Counted from the stretch's first letter, positions 1 to 6,205 are shown. The stretch: 6,386 nt of DNA from Candidatus Hydrogenedentota bacterium (GCA_007116095.1 SKJD01000079.1:1-6386), one strand, 5' to 3'. The notes: generated by a model from the sequence alone, not told the origin. Numbers and translations are program-made.

Positions 1-616
1 ACGAAACCAGGTCGGACTCGGTCGAGCAGATGACCCGGCAGGTGAAGGTGCTGGCGTTGAATTCATGCTCGGCATAGAGCACCAGGGTAAGGTCCACCAG
101 CTCCGCGCTGAGGTCATCGGGCACTTCGCCATGGCATTGGTAGAGCAATTGGGCGGCATGGCTGAGGCCCGGTCGCGGCGCCAGCGGTTCTTCGCCGTTC
201 AACAGACGAAAACGCGCAGCGATGATGCTCGCGATTTGGGCGGTAAGCCATTGGGCCCGCTGGCGGATCGCTTCGTCGGTATGGCCTGAAACCGGGTCAA
301 AATGCGACGAGTAGGACACCATACTACGCAGCACGTCCATCATCGGGACTTCCACCGGAATCTGGCGCAGGGCTTCGACCACCGGTTTTGGCAACGAACG
401 GTACTTGTCCAGGGCGTCGACGATACTCTGTAGTTCATCATCGTCCGGCAATTCCCCATAGAGCATGAGGTAGGCAATTTCCTCGAAGGTCGCCTTCTCC
501 GCCAGTTCCTGGATGGTGTAGCCCCGGTAGAGCAGTTTGCCCTGCGTTACGCAGGATACAGCGCTCTCTCCGGCGATGACGCCTTCCAGCCCCGGGCTAT
601 AAGTCGGTTCACTCAT
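1..616 (-). CDS. prpC: Citrate synthase family protein, probably 2-methylcitrate synthase (partial, N-terminal 205 residues)
   Basis: Only the N-terminal part lies in the window; the frame is open to the left edge. Reading the minus strand gives MSEPTYSPGLEGVIAGESAV at the start. The first 60 residues follow the type II citrate synthase pattern: a GLEGVIAGE segment, LLYRGYTIQELAE (residues 28-40), then ATFEEIAYLMLYGELP (42-57). Residues 182-190 read AEHEFNAST, the conserved histidine region of citrate/2-methylcitrate synthases. The rest of the catalytic core, including the second histidine and the aspartate, is beyond the edge. The family condenses oxaloacetate with acetyl-CoA or propionyl-CoA in the cytoplasm. 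The sequence alone does not separate the two; the methylcitrate assignment rests on prpB lying 93 bp upstream on the same strand. The ATG is supported by an AAAGGAG ribosome site. Family assignment is near certain; the choice of prpC over a citrate synthase such as gltA/citZ is inference. Confidence 0.85.
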   Translation of the reverse strand, partial: MSEPTYSPGLEGVIAGESAVSCVTQGKLLYRGYTIQELAEKATFEEIAYLMLYGELPDDDELQSIVDALDKYRSLPKPVVEALRQIPVEVPMMDVLRSMVSYSSHFDPVSGHTDEAIRQRAQWLTAQIASIIAARFRLLNGEEPLAPRPGLSHAAQLLYQCHGEVPDDLSAELVDLTLVLYAEHEFNASTFTCRVICSTESDLVS

Positions 617-626
617 ACAATCCGCG

Positions 627-633
627 CTCCTTT
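627..633 (-). promoter_or_regulatory. Ribosome binding site of the citrate/methylcitrate synthase gene
   Basis: The minus strand reads AAAGGAG, 10 bases before the ATG at 616. It is a strong Shine-Dalgarno match and fixes the start. prpB upstream has only a weak purine stretch (AAGAAAG), so this gene may be translated more efficiently than prpB and independently of it. Confidence 0.75.
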
Positions 634-656
634 CTGATGCATAATCCAACATACTG

Positions 657-673
657 CCAGGCCGCTGGCCTGG
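657..673. other. Intercistronic hairpin between prpB and the synthase gene
   Basis: CCAGGCC-GCT-GGCCTGG is a perfect 7-bp stem with a 3-base loop in the 93-bp gap between the two minus-strand genes. It is followed at once by TGGTCGACCA (671-680), a perfect 10-bp palindrome sharing three bases with it. There is no T-tract on either side, so it does not look like an intrinsic terminator. It may be an mRNA stability or processing element, or a regulator site; neither can be decided from sequence. Confidence 0.45.
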
Positions 674-709
674 TCGACCATCAGCACTGTGGGAGCAAGC
701 ACGGCCCTT

Positions 710-1591
710 TCATGTGTCGACGCGCCCGTTGTAAGCCAGCAGGTCATACAATGCTTCCCGGGTCTGCATGCGTTCCAGCAGCGTTTCCTGGCCGCCGTCC
801 TGCTTTAATGTCCGCAGGGCTTCGTGCATGGCGTACATGGCCACGCGCTGCAGGGTCACGGGAAAAATCACCATCTTGAAGCCCATGGCCGAAAAGGCGT
901 CCACCGTCAAATACGGCGTTTTTCCGAATTCCGTCATGTTGGCCAACAGCGGCGCCGGTACGTCCCGCGCGAAGCGGGCGAACTCGTCCGCATCCTCCAG
1001 GGCTTCCGGAAATACCGCATCGGCTCCGGCCGCCAGATAGGCATGCGCCCGTTCCACCGCGGCGTCATAGCCCAGTACACTGCGGGCGTCTGTCCGTGCG
1101 ATCAACAGAAAATTCGAATCCCGTCGCGCCGCAGCGGCGGTAGCCAACTTGTCACAAAACGTCGAAGTCTCCACCAAGGTTTTTCCTTCGAGGTGCCCGC
1201 AACGCTTGGGGAATACCTGGTCTTCCAGGTGTATTCCGCTTACTCCCAATTGTTCTAAAACATGCACGGTGCGCGCGGCATTCCCCGCTTCGCCATAGCC
1301 GGTATCGGCATCCATTATAATTGGAATTTGTACGGCGTTTGCGATATGCCCCGCATGCGCCGCCGCTTCGCTCAGGGTCATGAGACCAACATCCGGCATG
1401 CCGCCGACGGAATTCGCCAGCACCGCGCCGGAGAGGTAGAGCGCGTCAAAGCCCTGTTGCTCAATCAGTTTGGCGCTGAGCGCGTTGATTGCCCCTGGCA
1501 ACACCACCGTTTTTTCCGTCAACAAGGCGCGTAACCGGGCATGACGTTCCTGCGGCGTGGGAGGGAGTGGGATAAGGTTTTCGTTGTACAT
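710..1591 (-). CDS. prpB: 2-Methylisocitrate lyase (PrpB)
   Basis: This enzyme cleaves 2-methylisocitrate to pyruvate and succinate, the last step of the methylcitrate cycle for propionyl-CoA, in the cytoplasm. The 293-residue product belongs to the isocitrate lyase/PEP mutase superfamily (TIM barrel). Visible landmarks are LYLSGA (51-56), the metal-binding DADTGYG (94-100), HLEDQ (121-125), the lyase signature KRCGH (129-133, catalytic Cys131), ARTDA (165-169), FPEA (194-197), NMTEFGKTP (218-226) and the C-terminal MQTREALYDLL, all as in E. coli-type PrpB. Length matches PrpB (about 295) and is far too short for AceA isocitrate lyase. The frame extends upstream to an ATG at 1723, but the 44 extra residues are Pro/Arg-rich, not family-like, and overlap the predicted promoters, so the ATG at 1591 was chosen. 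Its ribosome site (AAGAAAG, 9-base spacer) is weak. Related lyases acting on dimethylmalate or oxaloacetate are less likely given the synthase neighbour. Confidence 0.93.
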   Translation of the reverse strand: MYNENLIPLPPTPQERHARLRALLTEKTVVLPGAINALSAKLIEQQGFDALYLSGAVLANSVGGMPDVGLMTLSEAAAHAGHIANAVQIPIIMDADTGYGEAGNAARTVHVLEQLGVSGIHLEDQVFPKRCGHLEGKTLVETSTFCDKLATAAAARRDSNFLLIARTDARSVLGYDAAVERAHAYLAAGADAVFPEALEDADEFARFARDVPAPLLANMTEFGKTPYLTVDAFSAMGFKMVIFPVTLQRVAMYAMHEALRTLKQDGGQETLLERMQTREALYDLLAYNGRVDT

Positions 1592-1650
1592 GTCGTTGGG
1601 CTTTCTTGGGGTTGTACGTTGACGTTTAAGCTGGGGGGCCGGTGCTGCCA

Positions 1651-1679
1651 TTGCATCCAACCGGGGCAGCCCGTATAAT
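1651..1679 (+). promoter_or_regulatory. Predicted sigma70-type promoter for the GT4 glycosyltransferase unit
   Basis: TTGCAT (1651-1656) and a perfect TATAAT (1674-1679) are separated by exactly 17 bp, the optimal spacing. The -35 box matches the consensus only at TTG. Transcription would begin near 1686, leaving about 84 bases of leader before the ATG at 1770. It lies in the divergent intergenic region and overlaps the predicted prpB promoter. Confidence 0.55.
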
Positions 1680-1699
1680 CGAAGGCCATGCGATGTCCA
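1672..1699 (-). promoter_or_regulatory. Possible minus-strand promoter for prpB, overlapping the divergent promoter
   Basis: On the minus strand TGGACA (at 1694-1699; five of six match TTGACA) is followed after 16 bp by TATACG (at 1672-1677; four of six match TATAAT). The -10 shares its bases with the plus-strand TATAAT. If real, polymerase could not occupy both promoters at once. The leader to the prpB start would be about 75 bases. Confidence 0.35.
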
Positions 1700-1769
1700 T
1701 GTACGTCGTCCTGTATTTTCCAATTTATCGCTGCTGCATTATTTATACCTGAAGACGCGCCCTATTTTC

Positions 1770-3026
1770 ATGCGACTGGCTTTTATTGACCCGGTGTTCA
1801 CCTGGCCGCCGGCTGGGGGGGCGCCGCTGGACCTGTACCACAGTATCCTCGGCCTGCAACGGCTGGGCTATACCGTGGCGCTTTTTCATGGTGTGCAGCC
1901 GGGGGACCCCCTGTCACAACCGGTAGCATCCGACGACTTGCCCTTCGAATGCATTCCAGTGGAAACGTCGGATGTCTGGGAGAAACCCGAAGGCCTGGCC
2001 GCGAAGTACCGGGCGGCTGTGGATGCCTACAATCCGGATGCTGTTTTCCTGGGCTTCGGCTTCTTCCTCAAGCCCTACCTGGCGCAGACGCTGTGTTCGT
2101 ATCCCCAAATCGGGCGTTACTATGCCTACGAGCCGTTTTGTCCCCGAGATTTCCGGCGATTTAAGGAGGGCGCTGTCTGTCCCAAGAATTATCTTGTTAC
2201 GCCCCGGGCCTGTACCGCCTGCACCATGCGCGCCATGGGCCGTCACGTGCTCGGTGGCTACCCCAATCCCTATGCGCTGGAGTATGTCAATGCTCGGGCC
2301 CATGCCCCGGCCTATCACCGTTTGCTGCTGGACACCTTGCGTCGCTTTGACGCCATTGCCGTGAACAACGCCCACACCCGCGAACTATTGGGCGATTTGA
2401 ATCCCAACATTCATGTCGTCGGGGGTGGGGTGGACCTGGACGCCTTTCCGTACTGTTCGCTAAGCCCCAGGCCGCCGGGTGAGAAAACTGTGCTACTGAT
2501 GACTGGGCGTGGAGACGACCCGACCAAGGGGCGCCATATACTGATGAAGGCTGCGGCAATGCTCGCGGAGCGCCGTCAGGATTTCGAGTTGTGGATTACG
2601 GATAAGCTGGCCGGGGAGGCGCCTCCCTGGCTGCGTTGCCTGGGCTGGCAGACCCCGAAAAAGCTGGCGCAGCTTTACGCCCGCGCCGATATTGCCGTGT
2701 TTCCGTCGATTTGGGAAGAGCCTTTCGGCCTGGTCGCCCTGGAGGCCATGGCCGTGGGGCGACCGGTGGTGGCGGCGGATGTGGGGGGGCTTCGGGATAT
2801 TGTCGCGCACGAAAAAACCGGACTGCGCTATCCCGCAATGGATACCCGGGCATTGGTGGTCGCCCTGGCGCGGTTGTTGGACGACCCCATCCTCCGGTGC
2901 AGGATGGGGGAAGCCGGTCATGCCCGTGCAGCCTCGGAGTTTCATTGGCCCCGTATCATTGAGCAGCGGTATGCGCCGATGATTGAGCAGGTCCTGGCGG
3001 GAGCCGGAAAGAAAAAGCTGTCATGA
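1770..3026 (+). CDS. GT-B glycosyltransferase, GT4-like (group 1)
   Basis: The 418-residue protein has the two-Rossmann GT-B plan of retaining nucleotide-sugar glycosyltransferases. The N-terminal acceptor domain (about 1-225) has the glycine loop PAGGAPLDL (14-22). The C-terminal donor domain (about 238-400) has TGRGDDPTKG (245-254; Arg247 and Lys253 in the usual phosphate-binding places), LYARADIAVFPS (302-313) and the EX7E signature WEEPFGLVALEA (Glu317 and Glu325), then GRPVVAADVGGLRDIV. No signal peptide or membrane segment is seen, so it is probably cytosolic or peripheral. An unusual feature is Cys124, Cys137, Cys148 and Cys151 between the domains' core elements, possibly a metal site. 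Donor and acceptor are unknown. The ATG is chosen because MRLAFIDPVF is the expected first beta strand, but there is no convincing ribosome site before it. The next gene overlaps its stop codon. Confidence 0.88.
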   Translation: MRLAFIDPVFTWPPAGGAPLDLYHSILGLQRLGYTVALFHGVQPGDPLSQPVASDDLPFECIPVETSDVWEKPEGLAAKYRAAVDAYNPDAVFLGFGFFLKPYLAQTLCSYPQIGRYYAYEPFCPRDFRRFKEGAVCPKNYLVTPRACTACTMRAMGRHVLGGYPNPYALEYVNARAHAPAYHRLLLDTLRRFDAIAVNNAHTRELLGDLNPNIHVVGGGVDLDAFPYCSLSPRPPGEKTVLLMTGRGDDPTKGRHILMKAAAMLAERRQDFELWITDKLAGEAPPWLRCLGWQTPKKLAQLYARADIAVFPSIWEEPFGLVALEAMAVGRPVVAADVGGLRDIVAHEKTGLRYPAMDTRALVVALARLLDDPILRCRMGEAGHARAASEFHWPRIIEQRYAPMIEQVLAGAGKKKLS

Positions 3027-3469
3027 ACGCGCCCTGCCAAAATATCGTTTTTCTGGCGACTGCCACCCCACACCGGGCCCGGGCCCTGGAACTGCTGCGT
3101 CGGCGTTATCAGGATGCGCAGATCATAGCGCTGGAGCCCCCAGATGCTACCTTGAGTCCGGAAGAACGTGCTTGCGTCGATGAATGCCTGGATGCTACTT
3201 CCGAGCCGAGATCGCCCTGGTTGCTTCGTCGCGCCTTTCGCCGCGCCGGGACGCCCAGGCCCGATCTCCTGGTGCTGCCTTTTGAAGGGATTCGCTACCG
3301 GTTATTGGCCTGTGTGCTGAAACCGGTTCAGTGTGTCGCCTGGACGGGGCACCCCGCGGCTATTTCCATACCGGTAACGCCACTCCGCAGCATGGCGCAA
3401 TACGGTCGGGCGCGTTGCCGGGGACTGGGCATGCTCAGTCGCGCCCTATGGTCTTTGAGTCGACATTGA
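3023..3469 (+). CDS. Protein of unknown function, translationally coupled to the GT4 gene
   Basis: I do not recognise a family for this 148-residue product. Its start overlaps the upstream stop as ATGA, a typical coupling arrangement, and a GGAAAG stretch lies 11 bases before the ATG. The N-terminus (NIVFLATATPHRARALELLRR, residues 7-27) looks like a beta strand, loop and helix of a Rossmann-like half-domain. A second strand, PDLLVLPFEG, lies near 79-88, and a further hydrophobic stretch, YRLLACVLKPVQCVAW, near 92-107. The C-terminus is Arg-rich. There is no signal peptide or clear membrane helix. It is too short for a full glycosyltransferase and could be an accessory subunit or a decayed GT N-terminal domain. 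The coupling implies work alongside the GT4 enzyme. It ends 7 bp from the stop of the convergent 802-residue gene. Confidence 0.65.
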   Translation: MNAPCQNIVFLATATPHRARALELLRRRYQDAQIIALEPPDATLSPEERACVDECLDATSEPRSPWLLRRAFRRAGTPRPDLLVLPFEGIRYRLLACVLKPVQCVAWTGHPAAISIPVTPLRSMAQYGRARCRGLGMLSRALWSLSRH

Positions 3470-3476
3470 CGCCGGA

Positions 3477-5885
3477 TCAGCGGTGCTTGTGGGTGCCGTA
3501 CCACTGGCTGCCGCCGTGGTCGAGGTGCAACACCAGAAAGTCCTTCAGGCGGTGTTCCACGCCGTGGTTGTCCACGACGTTCTTGCCGAACATCCAGTCG
3601 GAAAACTCGAAGTGATCGAGTTCGAAATAGCGGGTTTTATCAAGAATATCCCGGCGGACGCACTGGAAGAAACCAATCGGGATGCCTTCCGCCTCGCCTT
3701 TGCGCACTTCCCCGGGGCCGTTGAGCAACGCTTCGCATTCGGCCTGGGGATTTATTTCATTGACAAGAATCTTTCCGGTCACGTCAGGCGGGAGCATTTT
3801 CCTGCCTTCGGGCGCAATCATATGGCAATCTTGCTCAATCGCTTCGATCCGGGCGAAGGTGTCCGGCGGCAGGAGGATGTCCGCGTCCAGCAAGACGACC
3901 CAATCGCCCGAGGTCATGCGGATCGTCTCGTTGATCATGAATCCCTTGGATTTGAGAAAAGTCTCCGGGAAGGGGGATCGTAAAATGCGCGCCTTGGGAT
4001 AGGCGAATTCCAGGCTGTCCACGAGGTCGTCGGTGGCGTCAATGCCGGGCACATAGCCGACGATGATCTCCAGTTTGTCCGGGGCGATGCCTTCCTGTTT
4101 GAGGATGGAGAGCAAGGTCGCCTGGAGACGCCGGGTGAAGCGGGTGCTGATGACGACGATGGAGTACTTCGCATTGTCGGCTCTTTCGATCTTCTTGCGC
4201 TCGCCTTCCCACAACAGCACGGTCTGGGAGAAGATCATGCCGTCGATGTTGAAGATGCTCAGGCGCGGCTCGAGGACTTCCGGCAGGCGTGGGGGCAGGA
4301 GTTTGGCGTTCTCGAATTCCGTTGGCCGGGTGATCATGCCATCCCGCAATAGGACATAGTAACCGTCCTCGTTCACGCTGAGGGTGATCCGGTGGGAGTA
4401 GTCGAACAGCGGGCAGACAATCTTGATGTGACGTCCGAATGAGAAGCCCGCGTGGGAAGCAATCCCTCCGCCCAGGGTATAGGAGAGGGTGAACGGCGGT
4501 TCGACATGTCCCAATACCGTACTCTCCAGCTCACCCGTGCCCAGCGAGACCCAGCGGATGGCCCCGGGCATATGGTGCGTGTAACGCCCTTCGATGTCGT
4601 AGTCGTCGCAACTTATTTCCCGGGTCGGCGTCTGGTGCAGGAGGAGGTCCTGGGTATCCTGTGCGAATTCGACCAGGTGCGCGTCCAGCTCCAGCCGCTT
4701 GCGGTCATGTACGTCGAAGTAGCGGTGGCGCTGCGTAGCCTGGACTGGCGCAGTAGCGATAACATCCCCGGTAATGGTCGACACGGCAATGCCGGGATAT
4801 GAGCGCTGGAAAGCCTGGGTGCGGTGGTCGCAAAAACGCTGGTAGGCGCAGTCCTTGCACGCAGGCTCCGCGTGTTTCTGCTTTTCCCGGGTCATGTTGT
4901 CCAGCTCGTTCTCGTAGTTGGGCCGGCCCTCGGGGAGGGGGCGATTTCGCCGCCAGAGTTGGCGAAGGAAACGGGTCAGCTTGTGAAACATCCAGGTGCG
5001 CACGTAGATGCGGGGATAGTCCAGTATCCAGGGAAAGAGCGCCCCGTCAATGCCAGAGAGGGTGGAGGTGCGCCGGGACAGCTTGCTCTCGGCCGCCATG
5101 TGCAGCCGACTGCTCTTGAAGCGCTGGATGCGTTCGGCAAAGGTGTAGGACTCGATAATGTATTGTTGGTGGTCCAGGAAAAACTGGGTGCGGTTCAGGG
5201 CATAGGGACGGTTGGCTTCCTCTACGTGACAAAACGGCAGGCCCATCAGGCTGACATCGCAGCCCGCGGCGGCGAATTCGGCGGTGAGGTCGTTCAATGT
5301 CTGGATGGCCTGCCGGCTTTCCGCAGCGTTGCTGGGGCATGCCGCGTCCTGCATAAACGGATCATGCGCCGCCAGATGGACCACGTCGGCGTCTGCTAGC
5401 GCTTCCACCAGGGTTTCCGTGGCCGTTACCCGGTGAAAAGCCCCGCAGAGCAAGACCCGCACGCCTATCTGCGCCGCGTTGGCCTTCTCAATGAGCGGGG
5501 TTAATGCCTCCGGGCACTCCGGATCGCCCTGAAGGTAGAGGTCGAGAATCTCCGATTCAAGTAGGTGATTCAGGCCTTCCATGCTGAGCGTTGGACCGAT
5601 GCGCGGCGACACGGCCAGAGACTCCGACTGTATAAAATCTTTCAGATCATCCCAGACAGACAGGTCCGCCTCGCTAATCAGGAAATCAAGTTTTTCTACC
5701 TTGAAAATATACTTGTTCAGGCGAATCCACTTCCGGATAGCTTCCGGGGCATAGGGCACATCTTTCTGGTTGCGTGCCAGGATGAGCCCCCGATTCGGCT
5801 GGAGCTTGTCCGCTTGCAACGCCGTGGAGCCGCTGCCGACATTGAGGGTATCCATACTATGGAAAAGTGATTTGTCTTGATCCAT
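3477..5885 (-). CDS. Multidomain protein: radical-SAM-like barrel without its cluster motif, SPASM-like Cys motif, beta-rich region and GT2-type glycosyltransferase
   Basis: The 802-residue protein has at least three parts. Residues about 45-260 alternate strands and helices like a radical SAM partial barrel (IGVRVLLCG at 140-148, ADVVHLAAHD at 166-175, CDVSLMGLPFCHV at 209-221), but there is no cysteine before residue 124 and no CX3CX2C. Residues 343-352 (CKDCAYQRFC) give CX2CX5C, as in SPASM/Twitch cluster domains. An aromatic and basic stretch (about 293-316) precedes it. Residues about 425-565 are beta-rich and resemble a sandwich domain. Residues about 573-802 are a GT-A glycosyltransferase: KYSIVVIS (573-580), FLKSKGFMINE (643-653), the metal/UDP-binding LLDADI (665-670), IGFFQCVRRD (737-746), DW (763-764) and a C-terminal HLDHGGSQW (787-795). 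The GT assignment is firm; the radical-SAM relation is pattern-based inference. No signal peptide is evident. The ATG at 5885 has an AGGA site; Met11 has none. Sugar and acceptor are unknown. Confidence 0.85.
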   Translation of the reverse strand: MDQDKSLFHSMDTLNVGSGSTALQADKLQPNRGLILARNQKDVPYAPEAIRKWIRLNKYIFKVEKLDFLISEADLSVWDDLKDFIQSESLAVSPRIGPTLSMEGLNHLLESEILDLYLQGDPECPEALTPLIEKANAAQIGVRVLLCGAFHRVTATETLVEALADADVVHLAAHDPFMQDAACPSNAAESRQAIQTLNDLTAEFAAAGCDVSLMGLPFCHVEEANRPYALNRTQFFLDHQQYIIESYTFAERIQRFKSSRLHMAAESKLSRRTSTLSGIDGALFPWILDYPRIYVRTWMFHKLTRFLRQLWRRNRPLPEGRPNYENELDNMTREKQKHAEPACKDCAYQRFCDHRTQAFQRSYPGIAVSTITGDVIATAPVQATQRHRYFDVHDRKRLELDAHLVEFAQDTQDLLLHQTPTREISCDDYDIEGRYTHHMPGAIRWVSLGTGELESTVLGHVEPPFTLSYTLGGGIASHAGFSFGRHIKIVCPLFDYSHRITLSVNEDGYYVLLRDGMITRPTEFENAKLLPPRLPEVLEPRLSIFNIDGMIFSQTVLLWEGERKKIERADNAKYSIVVISTRFTRRLQATLLSILKQEGIAPDKLEIIVGYVPGIDATDDLVDSLEFAYPKARILRSPFPETFLKSKGFMINETIRMTSGDWVVLLDADILLPPDTFARIEAIEQDCHMIAPEGRKMLPPDVTGKILVNEINPQAECEALLNGPGEVRKGEAEGIPIGFFQCVRRDILDKTRYFELDHFEFSDWMFGKNVVDNHGVEHRLKDFLVLHLDHGGSQWYGTHKHR

Positions 5886-5889
5886 GATT

Positions 5890-5893
5890 TCCT
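5890..5893 (-). promoter_or_regulatory. Ribosome binding site of the 802-residue gene
   Basis: The minus strand reads AGGA, then AATC, then the ATG at 5885. The spacing is short but workable, and it favours this start over the in-frame ATG ten codons later (5855), which has no purine-rich stretch before it. Confidence 0.5.
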
Positions 5894-5975
5894 GTTTAAG
5901 CGTTGTCCGGCTCTACAAACACTGTCGTTTGGAGCGCCGGGTAAGACTGGATTCCTGCCTTCGAGTCCGTGGATT

Positions 5976-5991
5976 AAATGTTTGAACATTT
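5976..5991. promoter_or_regulatory. Operator-like 16-bp dyad
   Basis: AAATGTT-TG-AACATTT is a perfect inverted repeat with 7-bp arms and a 2-bp centre, the size and shape of a site for a dimeric helix-turn-helix regulator. It lies about 90 bp upstream of the 802-residue gene start. Part of it overlaps a -10-like TTTAAT on the minus strand (at 5973-5978), but no -35 box is well placed. No regulator gene in the window suggests a partner. Confidence 0.4.
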
Positions 5992-6007
5992 CAGCAAAGA
6001 TCTGCAA

Positions 6008-6032
6008 CCCCAAACGTATAATCTTCTTGGGG
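6008..6032. promoter_or_regulatory. Inverted repeat flanking a -10-like box
   Basis: CCCCAA (6008-6013) and TTGGGG (6027-6032) form 6-bp arms around a 13-bp centre that contains TATAAT on the plus strand (6017-6022) and TATACG on the minus strand. It lies about 125-145 bp upstream of the 802-residue gene and could combine promoter and operator. No convincing -35 hexamer at 16-18 bp is visible on either strand, so a promoter role is weakly supported. Confidence 0.35.
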
Positions 6033-6081
6033 CGTGTTGAATCTGTTTAATTGTTTACCGCTGTCGGCCATATCACAGTCC

Positions 6082-6205
6082 GACCGCGGAGCGGTCACGG
6101 ATGATTAGCCCGGGGTTGAGCCGTAGCGGCGAACCTTGTGTTCGCCCGAAGGCGATACCCGGGATCATAGCTCCCCCCAGGGCCGACCCTGGAAGGGGCG
6201 CGGAA
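6082..6205 (-). repeat. Multi-hairpin repeat, copy A (reads on the minus strand)
   Basis: This element is a diverged homologue of copy B (6259-6374) in the opposite orientation. In its own direction it starts with a hairpin block (6184-6205), then an outer CCCGGG stem (6158-6163 pairing with 6109-6114, extended by ATCAT/ATGAT), and ends in GACCGC-TCC-GCGGTC (6082-6096). Inside the outer stem is a further hairpin, GGCGAAC-CTTGT-GTTCGCC (6128-6146). Another stem, CCAGGG-CCGA-CCCTGG (6177-6192), is specific to this copy. A 23-base tract (6093-6115) matches 6340-6362 of copy B in reverse complement, with two differences. The organisation recalls REP/BIME-type extragenic palindromes, but I do not recognise the family. 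Confidence 0.7.

Noticed and set aside
685..703. Stretch resembling the half-site of Pseudomonas REP repeats (TGTGGGAGCAAGC)
   Set aside because: There is no matching inverted arm, so it cannot form the REP hairpin; the likeness may be chance.
824..1258. Open frame of 144 codons on the plus strand inside prpB
   Set aside because: It is antisense to a well-recognised enzyme, and its translation shows no family pattern; it follows from the codon bias of prpB.
710..1591. Isocitrate lyase (AceA) of the glyoxylate cycle
   Set aside because: The KRCGH signature is shared, but the length of 293 residues and the NMTEFGKTP and MQTREALYDLL segments fit PrpB, not the longer AceA.
1592..1723. 44-residue N-terminal extension of prpB from an upstream ATG
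   Set aside because: The extra residues are Pro/Arg-rich and unlike the family, would make the protein too long, and overlap the predicted promoters.
4824..5399. Open frame of 191 codons on the plus strand
   Set aside because: It is antisense to the 802-residue gene, with no ribosome site or recognisable motif.
5717..6013. Minus-strand frame of 98 codons starting in the upstream region
   Set aside because: Most of it overlaps the 802-residue gene in another phase, and the product has no recognisable features.
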